A DNA stretch of 56,612 bases from Ligilactobacillus aviarius subsp. aviarius DSM 20655. GTDB taxonomy: Bacteria > Bacillota > Bacilli > Lactobacillales > Lactobacillaceae. Positions 23,515 to 31,881 of the stretch are shown one piece after another. The stretch is from the NCBI RefSeq assembly GCF_001436315.1, contig NZ_AYZA01000021.1, positions 1-56,612 of the forward strand, read 5' to 3'. The notes beneath the pieces are model-generated. The model searched no databases and had not been told where the DNA came from. It was given only the letters and a program-made list of their open reading frames with translations. Position 1 is the first letter of the stretch; each line of letters opens with the position of its first letter. The position numbers and the translations under genes are program-made.

Positions 23515-24633
23515 CTAAAATAATGCTTTATTTTCAAAAAATTTTGAATCTTCCTTTTGTGTTGCCATTGCTCCGGTTGGAAGGCACAGGAAAACAATTT
23601 GAATAATCAAATCAATTCCGACATTCCAAATGGTTCCCCAAATCATTCCGAGAGTAAATCCATAACCTGCCGCAAAAACAATCAAAATAATAATATTTAA
23701 CACTGCCATGAGGCCCCAGCCAATAAACATCGTCTTCAACTTCAGTCCAACGTCTCTTAGCCGGCGGATCATCACTGCCCAGTTAGCAAATCCGAATGGA
23801 ACAAAGGCGCTAAAGATGATCATTCCTACCCCTAGTGCAGTCATAAACGTTAATAATGCTGCCTCTTCAGCTGGATAAGAATAAAGCCGAATTATCACAT
23901 ATCCTAAAAATCCGGTCCAGAAAATCATCATTAAAACTTGGATAATCAGAGCAACTTTCCAGAATCCGGCCCGGGTTGACCGACCACCAAAACTCAACAT
24001 TCCATGGAAGTAATCATGAAATGCTTGCTTAAAACTGACTTTTCCGCGTTCCATAATCCGGCCCTTCACAACGGTTTCTTCTGTTCCATCAGGTTCAAAT
24101 TCGATGACTTGAAGATCATCATGAAATTCAAAGGTCTCCGGACTTTCAAAAAGAAACTTCATAAATCCATTTTGATATTGCTTAACAAAATGGCCGGCCG
24201 GAACGGACACAATGTAAATCAACCAAAGATTAATAATGCCCACTAAAACCGGCAAAAATGGAATTGCTTCTTTTGCCAAAGAAATCACTACCCAAATTAC
24301 CAATGGAGTGGTCTTAAAGCCAACATCCCGCATCCGGCGGAAGAACAATGCCCACGTTCCAATCTGAATTATGATTGAAACAACTAAATAAACCAGAAAT
24401 GAAATAATCAAAACAGGCCAGAATATTCCGGCAGGTCCCGTCATCCCATAGACAATTCCGTTTAAGACTACAAGTAACCCTAAGAGTCCCCAAGGAATGA
24501 CCAAGCTCATCATCAAAACTCCATACCAGAAGCCCGTCCGCGTTGACCGGCCGCCAAAACTAAAAAGTCCGCGCCAAAAATCAACAAAAGCTTGCTTGAA
24601 TGAAATTTCCCCAGATTCTTCGATCCGTTTCAC
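23515..24633 (-). CDS. Tandem double DUF805 membrane protein
   Basis: 372 residues with two full DUF805 domains: first ~8-150 (LFSFGGRSTRTGFW; FRRMRDVGFKTTP), second ~196-365 (MLSFGGRSTRAGFW; IRRLRDVGLKL), joined by a linker with VIEFEPDGTEETV. The second half starts RIMERGKVSFKQAF, like the N-termini of the neighbouring single-domain proteins, so it looks like an in-frame fusion of two tandem genes. Start is GTG at 24633 after GGAAAGGTG. First gene of the operon. Confidence 0.85.
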   Translation of the reverse strand: MKRIEESGEISFKQAFVDFWRGLFSFGGRSTRTGFWYGVLMMSLVIPWGLLGLLVVLNGIVYGMTGPAGIFWPVLIISFLVYLVVSIIIQIGTWALFFRRMRDVGFKTTPLVIWVVISLAKEAIPFLPVLVGIINLWLIYIVSVPAGHFVKQYQNGFMKFLFESPETFEFHDDLQVIEFEPDGTEETVVKGRIMERGKVSFKQAFHDYFHGMLSFGGRSTRAGFWKVALIIQVLMMIFWTGFLGYVIIRLYSYPAEEAALLTFMTALGVGMIIFSAFVPFGFANWAVMIRRLRDVGLKLKTMFIGWGLMAVLNIIILIVFAAGYGFTLGMIWGTIWNVGIDLIIQIVFLCLPTGAMATQKEDSKFFENKALF

Positions 24634-24713
24634 CTATATCACCTTTCCAAACATTAATTCTTTTTTATTACGCACGAACAATATCTTAACATAAATTAGC
24701 CGGTTTCTCGAAC

Positions 24714-26051
24714 TTATTTTTCATTTTGTTGCATCCATTTATGAAAATCACCGCGGTATAACAGCAAACCGATTGCAAATGTAATCACATCGGCAACTGG
24801 TTGCGCCCAAACAACCCCATGGAAACCGAAAAATGCAGAACATGCAAGCATCGTGATCAGGTAAACAACTCCTTGCCGCGCAAACGACATTGTAAATGCA
24901 CTCCAAGCCTTTCCAGCTGATTGGAAAACCGTTGTAAATACTAAGATTGCGCCGATAAATGGCGTGGTTGTCAAACATGCCCGCAACATGTAAGTTCCAA
25001 GACTGACAATGACCGGTTTATTCATGAAAATTTTGATCAAGAACGGGGCAATGATCATCAAAAGAATTGAAAAGACGATTGCGTAACCGACTTCGATCAG
25101 CAGATCAAAGTCAAGGGCTTCCTTGAACCGTTTAACATTCTTCGCCCCGTAGTTATATCCAATCAATGGTTGCGCTCCAAAGGCAAAGCCGACCATCACT
25201 AAGGTAACGATCGAGGCGATCTTTTGCGTAATTCCCATTGCAGCCACCTGATTTGCTCCATAAGCTGCTAAGAAATTATTTAATAATGCAATTCCGAAAC
25301 TTTGCATAAGGTTTGTAATCGAACCGGGAATTCCGATCGCTAACACTTCGCGAAATTCTTTCCAATTAATGTGTGCCTGCTTAATGTCAACGTTAATGTA
25401 CTTGCAGTCGCGAATGGTGTAATAGATCAATAACACTAATTCAAGAGCATATCCAAGAAGGTTTGATAATGCGACGCCGGCAGCGCCCCACTTCAATCCG
25501 AAAATAAAGATTGGATCAAGAATTAAAGATACAACGATGCCATAAACCGTTGCGAGCATACTTTGTTTGGCTAATCCTTCTGTCCGGATCAGATTCGTTG
25601 GCGTCAGTGATGTAATGATAATTGGTGCGCCGAAAACGTAGACCCGGTAAAAGGCTGCTGCATACTGATACGTTGCCGCCGTTGCCCCAAGCATATGCAA
25701 CAATGGCTTTTCAAAAATCAACAGCAAAACCGTTACGACGATTCCCAAGCCAATTGAATAGTAGAAACATGCACTGCTGGTCCGCGCACTGCGATCATGC
25801 TCCTTTTGACCAAACAACCGCGAAATCACGGAACTGCCGCCGATCCCAAAAATATCGCCTAAAGCTAACATAAACATGAACAGCGGAGTACAAACCGTAA
25901 TTCCCGCAACTAGGTCCGTATTTCCCGTTTGCGCAACGAAAAAGGTGTCCGCCAAGTTATATACCATACTGGCGAGCATCCCCATTACGACCGGTAACGA
26001 GATCTTGAAATAGACCTGTTTAATTGGTGCTTTTTCAAATAGTTCTTCCAC
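24714..26051 (-). CDS. MATE-family multidrug efflux transporter
   Basis: About 445 residues, twelve hydrophobic segments, MATE (NorM/MepA) family: early LPVVMGMLASMVYNLADTFF with FVAQTGN, GGSSVISRLFGQ loop, and the symmetric GFAFGAQPLIGYNYGA in the second half. Exports cationic compounds with Na+ or H+. Start: GTG at 26051 (VEELFEK), six nt after GGGAAG; the ATG at 26081 has no ribosome site. No terminator is obvious after it. It shares a palindromic promoter region with the divergent RelE-like gene. Confidence 0.88.
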   Translation of the reverse strand: MEELFEKAPIKQVYFKISLPVVMGMLASMVYNLADTFFVAQTGNTDLVAGITVCTPLFMFMLALGDIFGIGGSSVISRLFGQKEHDRSARTSSACFYYSIGLGIVVTVLLLIFEKPLLHMLGATAATYQYAAAFYRVYVFGAPIIITSLTPTNLIRTEGLAKQSMLATVYGIVVSLILDPIFIFGLKWGAAGVALSNLLGYALELVLLIYYTIRDCKYINVDIKQAHINWKEFREVLAIGIPGSITNLMQSFGIALLNNFLAAYGANQVAAMGITQKIASIVTLVMVGFAFGAQPLIGYNYGAKNVKRFKEALDFDLLIEVGYAIVFSILLMIIAPFLIKIFMNKPVIVSLGTYMLRACLTTTPFIGAILVFTTVFQSAGKAWSAFTMSFARQGVVYLITMLACSAFFGFHGVVWAQPVADVITFAIGLLLYRGDFHKWMQQNEK

Positions 26052-26095
26052 GATATTCTTCCCTTTCCGCGTCGTTTTCATTATTTTTCAACGAC

Positions 26096-26120
26096 CATGA
26101 TATAATTAAAATATATCATG
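26096..26120. promoter_or_regulatory. Palindromic divergent promoter/operator, MATE versus RelE-like gene
   Basis: CATGATATA (26096-26104) / TATATCATG (26112-26120), perfect 9-bp inverted repeat with 7-nt centre, containing TATAAT. It lies between divergent starts, so one repressor could control both. Confidence 0.55.
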
Positions 26121-26156
26121 CTATGTCAAGTTTCAATTTTAGAGAGGATCTTTGAA

Positions 26157-26537
26157 ATGGCAATCTACCTGTATGAAGATAATCGCGGAAAAGTCCTATT
26201 TTTAGACTGGTATCGCAAAATTCGCGAAAAGGACCAAAGTATTTACCGCAAAGTCAATGACATGCTGACTCAAATGAACGAACAAACCTTGCCGCTTACC
26301 CGGCCAACGGTTAAACGAATGATCTTACGGCTTCCTTACCGGCATTTATACAAAATTCGGTTAGGCAAATACCGGTTGATGTTCATTGCCCAAGACGGGG
26401 ATTACTTTATCATGCACGCTTTCCGCAAAACGACCCAGAAAACTCCTGATAAAGAGATTCATAAGGTCGACCGCGAAATCAAACAGCACCATTACATTCC
26501 GCTGAAGCGTAAAATGCTTGAAGAAAGTGAAGGTTAA
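26157..26537 (+). CDS. RelE/ParE/HigB-like toxin-family protein
   Basis: About 126 residues; matches the phage-derived Gp49/HigB-like branch of RelE toxins: FLDWYRKIREKDQ, then the basic core MILRLPYRHLYKIRLGKYRLMFIAQ with the R-x-G-x-Y-R motif, and IMHAFRKTTQKTP near the end. Such proteins are ribosome-dependent mRNases. Start ATG 26157 behind AGAGAGGATC; the upstream ATG is before the ribosome site. The usual downstream HigA-type HTH antitoxin is missing; a GreA-like gene follows after 5 nt instead. Activity as a toxin is therefore uncertain. Confidence 0.75.
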   Translation: MAIYLYEDNRGKVLFLDWYRKIREKDQSIYRKVNDMLTQMNEQTLPLTRPTVKRMILRLPYRHLYKIRLGKYRLMFIAQDGDYFIMHAFRKTTQKTPDKEIHKVDREIKQHHYIPLKRKMLEESEG

Positions 26538-26542
26538 ATTTT

Positions 26543-27019
26543 ATGGCTGACGTATATTTTCAAAAAATGACGCCGGAAGGCCACCAGCAAATCGTTGACG
26601 AAATTGAAGCGCTCAAAGCTGACCGGCCGGCTAAAATCAAACAATTGCAAGAAGCCCGGGCGCTTGGCGATCTATCTGAAAACGCCGAGTACAGTGCTGC
26701 TAAACGGGACTTGCGCCACCTTGAAAGTCGGTTGCGTTATCTCAATAAACAACTGCAATATGCTCAAGTAATTGAACCCGAAGATAACGGTGAAGTTGAC
26801 ATTGGAACTGACGTTGAACTTCGTTTTGAAGATGACAACGAGACTGAAACATATCATATTGTCGGTAAACAGGAAGCCAACGTTGACGAGCAAAAAATTT
26901 CATTCGATTCGCCGATTGGACGCGCAATCATGCATCAAAAAGCCGGCACGACCGTCGATGTCGTTGCTCCGGCTTCGTCATACCAAGTTACGATCATTAA
27001 AGTGAGTGTAAACAAATAG
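26543..27019 (+). CDS. GreA/GreB-family transcription elongation factor
   Basis: 158 residues: N-terminal coiled coil (~1-75) with the acidic tip DLSENAEYSAAK that reaches the polymerase active site and stimulates RNA cleavage, and a C-terminal FKBP-like domain (~80-158). Length and motifs are those of GreA. It directly follows a RelE-like gene (5-nt gap), an unusual partnership. It may be a paralogue of a housekeeping greA elsewhere. Its last two codons and stop lie inside the palindromic terminator shared with tetR. Confidence 0.88.
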   Translation: MADVYFQKMTPEGHQQIVDEIEALKADRPAKIKQLQEARALGDLSENAEYSAAKRDLRHLESRLRYLNKQLQYAQVIEPEDNGEVDIGTDVELRFEDDNETETYHIVGKQEANVDEQKISFDSPIGRAIMHQKAGTTVDVVAPASSYQVTIIKVSVNK

Positions 27020-27050
27020 TGGATGAGCAATGCTCATCCACTATTTGTTT
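27010..27050. terminator. Perfect bidirectional terminator overlapping both gene ends
   Basis: 20-bp perfect inverted repeat (27010-27029 / 27031-27050) around a single centre base. The greA stop (27017-27019) and the tetR stop (27041-27043) both lie inside it, and both genes end with the same codons AAC AAA TAG. Confidence 0.92.
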
Positions 27051-27583
27051 AAATTCTTCTTTAAATACTTTTTGGCTTGAACAACCATCCATGCCATGTC
27101 AGCGGCAATCTGTTCATCGCTGCCCTCAATCTCACCGTTAATGTATGATTCAAAAACGCCTCCGATCCCGGCCGCAATAAAATGCTGAATTGCCGGGTCA
27201 ACGTCTGTTCCATACTCTAATTGCAATCGTTGCAAAACATAATATTGAATTCTCTTCCGAATTAATGCCGAGGCTTGACCATTGTAAACGCGTTTAAAAA
27301 ATTCCCGATGTCTGCCAAGCATTGCCAACGCTTCCCGGTAAAAGTCAATCGGTTTTGCATCTGGAATCTGACGGACATTTTCACGAAACGCCTCAAAATG
27401 TTCCTTTAAAATTGCATCTAATAAGTCATACTTATCCTTGAAATGCAGGTAAAATGTCTTCCGTTCAACATCTGCTGCATCGCAGATCATCTTGACCGTA
27501 ATGTCAGCAAACGCCTTTTCCTGAATCAATTCACCAAATACTTTTTTGATTCGTCCAGTTGTGCGTGCAACCCTTCGATCCAT
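27041..27583 (-). CDS. TetR/AcrR-family transcriptional regulator
   Basis: 180 residues: N-terminal HTH (~5-55; IQEKAFADITVKMICDAADV, then ERKTFYLHFKDKYDLL, the classic TetR recognition helix) and a ligand domain of the TetR_C type found in Firmicutes. Divergent from a DHA2 efflux pump, so it most likely represses that operon and is relieved by a pump substrate. The 219-bp spacer holds a dyad suitable as its operator. The C-terminus overlaps the shared terminator. Confidence 0.88.
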   Translation of the reverse strand: MDRRVARTTGRIKKVFGELIQEKAFADITVKMICDAADVERKTFYLHFKDKYDLLDAILKEHFEAFRENVRQIPDAKPIDFYREALAMLGRHREFFKRVYNGQASALIRKRIQYYVLQRLQLEYGTDVDPAIQHFIAAGIGGVFESYINGEIEGSDEQIAADMAWMVVQAKKYLKKNLNK

Positions 27584-27687
27584 CCTATCCTTTTCTCCTT
27601 TTCAATTATTTTCATACCCTAATAATATCTTTTCAAAAATGTTGCAATTCTAATTTTCATGTTCTATTATATATAAGTGTAATAAGA

Positions 27688-27715
27688 AACACAAGTGTAA
27701 TTATATACATGTGTT
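27688..27715. promoter_or_regulatory. Candidate TetR operator
   Basis: AACACAAGTGTA / TATACATGTGTT, inverted repeat with 10 of 12 bases matching and a 4-nt centre, preceded by a further AAGTGTAAT copy at about 27675. Lies between divergent tetR and the efflux operon. Confidence 0.55.
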
Positions 27716-27802
27716 AATTAATTTTAAAGAATTTCGTTTTTTAACAAATTCTTCTTTAATTTAATAGATAATAAAAATATTAATCATATAGGAGGTCATT
27801 TT

Positions 27803-29299
27803 ATGAGCAACGCAAAAAACAAGCGTGCCTTGGATATAAATGGCAAGCCTTATAGCCGTGGTTTACTTATGTTGGTAATCATCATCGGGCTATTCGGAAC
27901 ATTCTTAGCCGGAACAATGCTTGCGACGGCATATCCAACTTTAATGCACGACTTTAACATTAAAGCCAGCACCGTTCAATGGTTATCAACCGGATTTATG
28001 CTGGTTACGGGAGTTATGATCCCAATCACTGCATGGATGATGAACCGGTTCAGTTCAAAGAAACTTTACATTATTGGAATGGGCCTGTTCTTTATCGGAA
28101 ATATTATTTGTTTCTGTGCAAACAGCTTCGCCATGCTTTTAACGGGCCGGATCGTTTCAGCCCTTGGAGGTGGAATTTTAACTCCATTAGGACAGTCAAT
28201 TGCGATGTCAATTTTCCCACCTGAAAAACGGGGGACCATCATGGGAATGGTCGGAATCGCCATTGGGGTTGCCCCTGCAATTGGGCCGACCCTTTCAGGA
28301 TGGATCATCGATAACGCTAACTGGCGGATGATTTTCGGGGTTACCCTTCCATTCATCGGATTAGACTTGTTATTAAGTTTCTTCTTTATGAAGAAGGTTT
28401 TGCCAACCAAGAAACTTAAACTGGATGTCCTTTCAGCAATTATGGCCGTAATTGGCTTTGGTTCATTGCTTTACGGAACATCTGAAGCCGGAAATGATGG
28501 TTGGGGATCAATGGTCGTTATTGTTTCGATCATCATTGGTGTAATCTTCATTGCATTATTCAGCTGGCGGCAATTTAAACTCGAAACGCCATTCTTGGAT
28601 CTGCGTTTATTGAAGAACTGGCACTTCTCATTGGCTTCATTATTAGGTTCAATTGCCCGGATCGCTTTAGTTGGAGTTGAATTGGTTCTTCCGCTTTACA
28701 TCCAAATCGTCCGTGGCGAATCAGCATTCCATTCAGGTTTGATGCTTCTTCCAGGAGCCTTGTTAATGGGATTGATGAGTCCAATTTCAGGGATCTTATT
28801 CGATAAGTTAGGTGCCCGGACATTGGCAATCACCGGGTTGACCTTATTAACATTGGGAACATTCAATTTCACCACGTTAACAACTTCAACGCCAATTATT
28901 GAAATCGTTGTGTTATACGCCGTTCGGGTAATGGGAATTACCTTAGTGTTAATGCCATCAACAACGGCTGGTTTGAACTCATTGCCACTCAATAAGATGA
29001 ATGACGGAACGGCCATCAACAACACGTTACGGCAGACTCTTGGGGCAATTGGAACGGCGATCTTTACAACGGTTTACTCAAATATTCAAAGTGCGCAAAT
29101 GCCTGGCAAGTCATTGCTTCACAGTGCACCGCTTGAATACAAGCACCAAGCAATTACCGCTGCTTTAAATGGATATCACGGAGCATTCTTTACCGCCGTT
29201 GTCTTTGGGTTAATTGGATTAATCCTTGCATTCTGCCTTGAAAAGAACGCCGGATTAGTAAAAAAAGACGTTAATCAAAAAGTAACAAAGGAGGCTTAG
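27803..29299 (+). CDS. DHA2-family MFS efflux transporter
   Basis: 498 residues, DHA2 type: ATAYPTLMHDF and STGFMLVTGVMIP in TM1-2, PPEKRGTIMG in loop A', GVAPAIGPTLSGWII motif C. It is a close relative of the frameshifted pump at 18.2-19.6 kb (shared PPEKRGTIMG, AIGPTL). AGGAGG site. Translationally close (3 nt) to the DUF4811 gene, and divergent from a TetR regulator, a standard repressor-pump arrangement. Confidence 0.9.
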   Translation: MSNAKNKRALDINGKPYSRGLLMLVIIIGLFGTFLAGTMLATAYPTLMHDFNIKASTVQWLSTGFMLVTGVMIPITAWMMNRFSSKKLYIIGMGLFFIGNIICFCANSFAMLLTGRIVSALGGGILTPLGQSIAMSIFPPEKRGTIMGMVGIAIGVAPAIGPTLSGWIIDNANWRMIFGVTLPFIGLDLLLSFFFMKKVLPTKKLKLDVLSAIMAVIGFGSLLYGTSEAGNDGWGSMVVIVSIIIGVIFIALFSWRQFKLETPFLDLRLLKNWHFSLASLLGSIARIALVGVELVLPLYIQIVRGESAFHSGLMLLPGALLMGLMSPISGILFDKLGARTLAITGLTLLTLGTFNFTTLTTSTPIIEIVVLYAVRVMGITLVLMPSTTAGLNSLPLNKMNDGTAINNTLRQTLGAIGTAIFTTVYSNIQSAQMPGKSLLHSAPLEYKHQAITAALNGYHGAFFTAVVFGLIGLILAFCLEKNAGLVKKDVNQKVTKEA

Positions 29300-29302
29300 A
29301 AA

Positions 29303-30070
29303 ATGGTTTTATGGATATTACTTATCAGTATGGTGCTTTTTGCCGCAACCTTTATCGGATTAGTTAAAAAGCCAAAACTTCGTTATCCAATTTCGATTTT
29401 CTTCTTACTCCTTGCAGGTGCATGTTCAGTTTCATTGATGTTGAATGATTCGCATCACCTTGGAATGAAGAATATCACTGAAACGCAAACAAAAACTTTA
29501 GTTTCAACGACGGGTAACAACAGTCCGTTAAAACTGACCGTTTATAAAGCTCTTGGAAATGGCAAAGAAAAGGTCTTTGTTTATCGGACAGCTGATCAGC
29601 CAAATAAGAATCAAAAGACCAAGATCGATTACGATGTTACGACTAAGGTTGAACACAGCAATGTTCAAACCCCGCAAGTCGTCATCCAACGGAGTCGTTA
29701 CACATATAAGAACGATTTTTGGAAGACCCTGTTTGCCGGCTTAGGCCTGAATAAGGAAACCCACCATTACACTTACATCTTTAAGGTTCCGCAAAATTGG
29801 CTTGTCTTAAGCACCAGCCAATTACAGGCAATGAAAAGTCAGGAAACCACTGCAAAAGCCCAAATCAAAGATCAAGTGAAGGCGCAATTACCAAATCTGG
29901 TTAAAGCCCAAATGATGCAGGAATTGCAAAAGAATCCAACAATGAACGCTCAACAAAAAGCTCAATTGGAAAAACAAGTCACTGCGCAACAAGAAAAGCA
30001 ACTCGTTGCTAAACTTGAACAGCAGATGATGGGCAAGTTGATGCCGCAGTTGGAAAAAGAATCATTATAA
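29303..30070 (+). CDS. DUF4811 domain protein, partner of the efflux pump
   Basis: 255 residues. Two N-terminal membrane segments (~1-23, ~31-48), an extracellular domain with many Thr/Val strands (~60-190), and a Gln/Lys/Ala-rich helical tail (~190-255) with a coiled-coil pattern. This matches DUF4811, a family usually encoded right after DHA2 pumps in lactobacilli; its function is unknown, probably assisting the pump. AAAGGAGG site. Last gene of the operon. Confidence 0.82.
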   Translation: MVLWILLISMVLFAATFIGLVKKPKLRYPISIFFLLLAGACSVSLMLNDSHHLGMKNITETQTKTLVSTTGNNSPLKLTVYKALGNGKEKVFVYRTADQPNKNQKTKIDYDVTTKVEHSNVQTPQVVIQRSRYTYKNDFWKTLFAGLGLNKETHHYTYIFKVPQNWLVLSTSQLQAMKSQETTAKAQIKDQVKAQLPNLVKAQMMQELQKNPTMNAQQKAQLEKQVTAQQEKQLVAKLEQQMMGKLMPQLEKESL

Positions 30071-30074
30071 GATT

Positions 30075-30112
30075 AAAGGAAGTCGTGAATTGATCACGGT
30101 TTCCTTTTAATT
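30075..30112 (+). terminator. Terminator of the MFS-DUF4811 operon
   Basis: AAAGGAAgtCGTGA / TCACGgtTTCCTTT (30075-30107), T-rich after. The following 190 bp to the next gene is AT-rich with no further feature I can support. Confidence 0.8.
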
Positions 30113-30299
30113 TTATATTCGTTTACTCATTTTCATTTAACATCATTTTAATAATCAAATTCGAAACGTTACGAATGTTTAAAGTTATTAATATTTTTCT
30201 TAATATCGTCCTTTTAAAGGTGTTTAAAATAGTTTTATCTATATCTTTTTTGTACAATGGGAAAGTTGTTTAAATACTTACTGTCAAAGGGAGTTTACA

Positions 30300-30548
30300 A
30301 TGTACGTTTTACTTGATGATCAAAGAAACGTTCTCATTGACGAAATTGATTATGTAACGGGAGAACATCATCAACTTTTCGTCGCACCTGAACGAATTGA
30401 TGCGATCAATTCATACCGCAATAAGAAAGCGCGCATCAAGAAATTTTTCCCATGGTACTCATTTGAGAGCGATTATCATTTAGTAAAAAAGAGTAAGTGG
30501 CTTCGAAATTTAAACCATCGTTTATCTTTACATAAAAATGCGATTTAA
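30300..30548 (+). CDS. Small hypothetical protein (82 aa)
   Basis: I do not recognise this family. It begins MYVLLDDQRNVLIDEIDY, with no signal peptide or TM; the second half is basic (KKARIKKFFPW, VKKSKWLRNLNHRL). AAAGGGAG ribosome site, TACAAT-like -10 upstream at about 30253, and a strong terminator after the stop, so it is a genuine single gene. Confidence 0.7.
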   Translation: MYVLLDDQRNVLIDEIDYVTGEHHQLFVAPERIDAINSYRNKKARIKKFFPWYSFESDYHLVKKSKWLRNLNHRLSLHKNAI

Positions 30549-30581
30549 AAAACGGCTGTGACTCACATCACAGCCGTTTTT
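30547..30581. terminator. Bidirectional terminator
   Basis: AAAACGGCTGTGA (30549-30561) / TCACAGCCGTTTT (30568-30580), serving the 82-aa ORF and the convergent gene at 30589. Confidence 0.92.
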
Positions 30582-30588
30582 GTTATAT

Positions 30589-31080
30589 TTACATCGGCCG
30601 GTATGTCTTAACGACCGGCGTGGCATTGCCATCATGGCCAAATTGATTCATTTGATTTGAACGTTCATTATTCCATACCATAAAGGTATTTTCATCTTCC
30701 CATGCATTGATCAATAAAAATTCGAAATTATCTTTTTCAGAATGAACCATGACACTTGAATTCAAACCGGTTGGCCGTTTAGCTTCTGAAACCCATGACT
30801 TGAAAATTGATTTGAAGACCTTTTGTTCATCTTCGTTAAGGGTCACGTAACGGCATTCAATGTAGCCGCTTGGTTCATTTTGATCGCCAACGACCCCTTC
30901 GATCGTATAGTTTAATCCTGAATGGAAAATCGTCTTCTTGCCAGAATAATCAAGCAACATATATTCTGAATTACTGTCCGTTTCTAAAAACAATTTAAAC
31001 TGCCGGTCCGGATGATCAGCGATGATCTTTTTTAATTCTTCCAATGGTCCAAATGTTAGACTAATTTCTTGTGTCATCAT
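30589..31080 (-). CDS. Hypothetical protein, possible ABM-like ferredoxin fold
   Basis: 163 residues, cytosolic. The C-terminal half (FEFLLINAWEDENTFMVWNN...TPVVKTYRPM) resembles antibiotic-biosynthesis-monooxygenase-like (IsdG-type) dimeric barrels, while the N-terminal half has FKLFLETDSNSEYMLLDYSG. I see no clear catalytic set, so this is a fold guess only. Start MMT or MT; GGAAGC about ten nt upstream. Single gene, terminator downstream. Confidence 0.6.
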   Translation of the reverse strand: MMTQEISLTFGPLEELKKIIADHPDRQFKLFLETDSNSEYMLLDYSGKKTIFHSGLNYTIEGVVGDQNEPSGYIECRYVTLNEDEQKVFKSIFKSWVSEAKRPTGLNSSVMVHSEKDNFEFLLINAWEDENTFMVWNNERSNQMNQFGHDGNATPVVKTYRPM

Positions 31081-31140
31081 TTCTCAAGCTTCCTTTCACA
31101 AACCATTCGTTTTCATTATAGCATTCCTGCCAATTAAAAT

Positions 31141-31383
31141 TTATCGATCTTTTTCACGAAATTCGCCCTCGATAATATTCGGGTCATTCGGACTAGGCAT
31201 TACAAGCGCCGCAATTAAATACAGTAATGTTCCTGCAAATACCGTTCCCGGAAAAATAATCAAGAATGCGCCGATGATCCGCGTAATTGCCTTATCCCAG
31301 TTGAAGTATTCAGCAATTCCGCCAAAAACTCCAAGAAAAACCTTATCGTTTGATTTTGTTAGCCGTTTCCGTTTCTTTCGCAT
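31141..31383 (-). CDS. PspC-domain membrane protein
   Basis: 80 residues: basic N-terminus (RKKRKRLTKS), the PspC signature DKVFLGVFGGIAEYFNWD, one or two membrane segments (~33-62), and an acidic tail. Small PspC proteins sense or respond to envelope stress in Firmicutes, sometimes with LiaR-type systems; no such system is adjacent. GGAGGAGAGG ribosome site. Single gene. Confidence 0.85.
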   Translation of the reverse strand: MRKKRKRLTKSNDKVFLGVFGGIAEYFNWDKAITRIIGAFLIIFPGTVFAGTLLYLIAALVMPSPNDPNIIEGEFREKDR

Positions 31384-31587
31384 AACCTCTCCTCCTTGCT
31401 TCCATTATATGATTTTTGAAATTTAAAACTCAAATCTTTTTAGTCCTTCTTATTTTTCAAACAATCATAACTAATAATGGAGAATTTTTAATACATAACG
31501 CATATGTTCTTCACATCTTTTGAATACGATAAAAGTGTCGCAAAGGCGACCAGTTACTCATGGATTAAATAGAATTGAGATGTTAAT

Positions 31588-31842
31588 ATGGACAATCAAA
31601 TGAATATTGAACACAACCAGGACATCGTATCAGCTCAAATCACTAAAATCTTAAAATCACGAATCTTTTTGAAGACCGAACACGGAAAAACGATCGTTGT
31701 TGAATATCCGCGGAAACAACGTAAAAATCATCAAACAAAACAGCTTTTTACCCAGATTTTAAAAGATATCTGGCATCACCACTTATGGATTCCGGTCAAC
31801 CAGCGGACAAACCAAATTTTACAGTATGACTGGTTAAGCTAA
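31588..31842 (+). CDS. Small hypothetical protein (84 aa)
   Basis: Not recognised. No signal or TM. N-terminal half could form beta strands (AQITKILKSRIFLKTEHGKTIVVEY, suggesting an RNA- or ligand-binding barrel); the C-terminal half is His/Trp-rich (KDIWHHHLWIPV). The ribosome site is weak (TTGAGATG), but the stop abuts a perfect terminator, which supports a real gene. The 200 bp upstream hold a short hairpin (GTCGC-AAAG-GCGAC) of unknown role. Confidence 0.6.
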   Translation: MDNQMNIEHNQDIVSAQITKILKSRIFLKTEHGKTIVVEYPRKQRKNHQTKQLFTQILKDIWHHHLWIPVNQRTNQILQYDWLS

Positions 31843-31881
31843 ATAAAAGGCTAGGACAACTCGTCCTAGCCTTTTATTTAT
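31843..31881. terminator. Bidirectional terminator overlapping the MarR gene stop
   Basis: 17-bp perfect stem (31843-31859 / 31865-31881) built around GGCTAGGAC/GTCCTAGCC with 5-nt loop. The MarR stop codon (31874-31876) is inside the right arm. Confidence 0.93.

Noticed and set aside
24634-24713. Terminator after the MATE gene
   Set aside because: No hairpin with a T-run was visible, so read-through into the DUF805 operon cannot be excluded.
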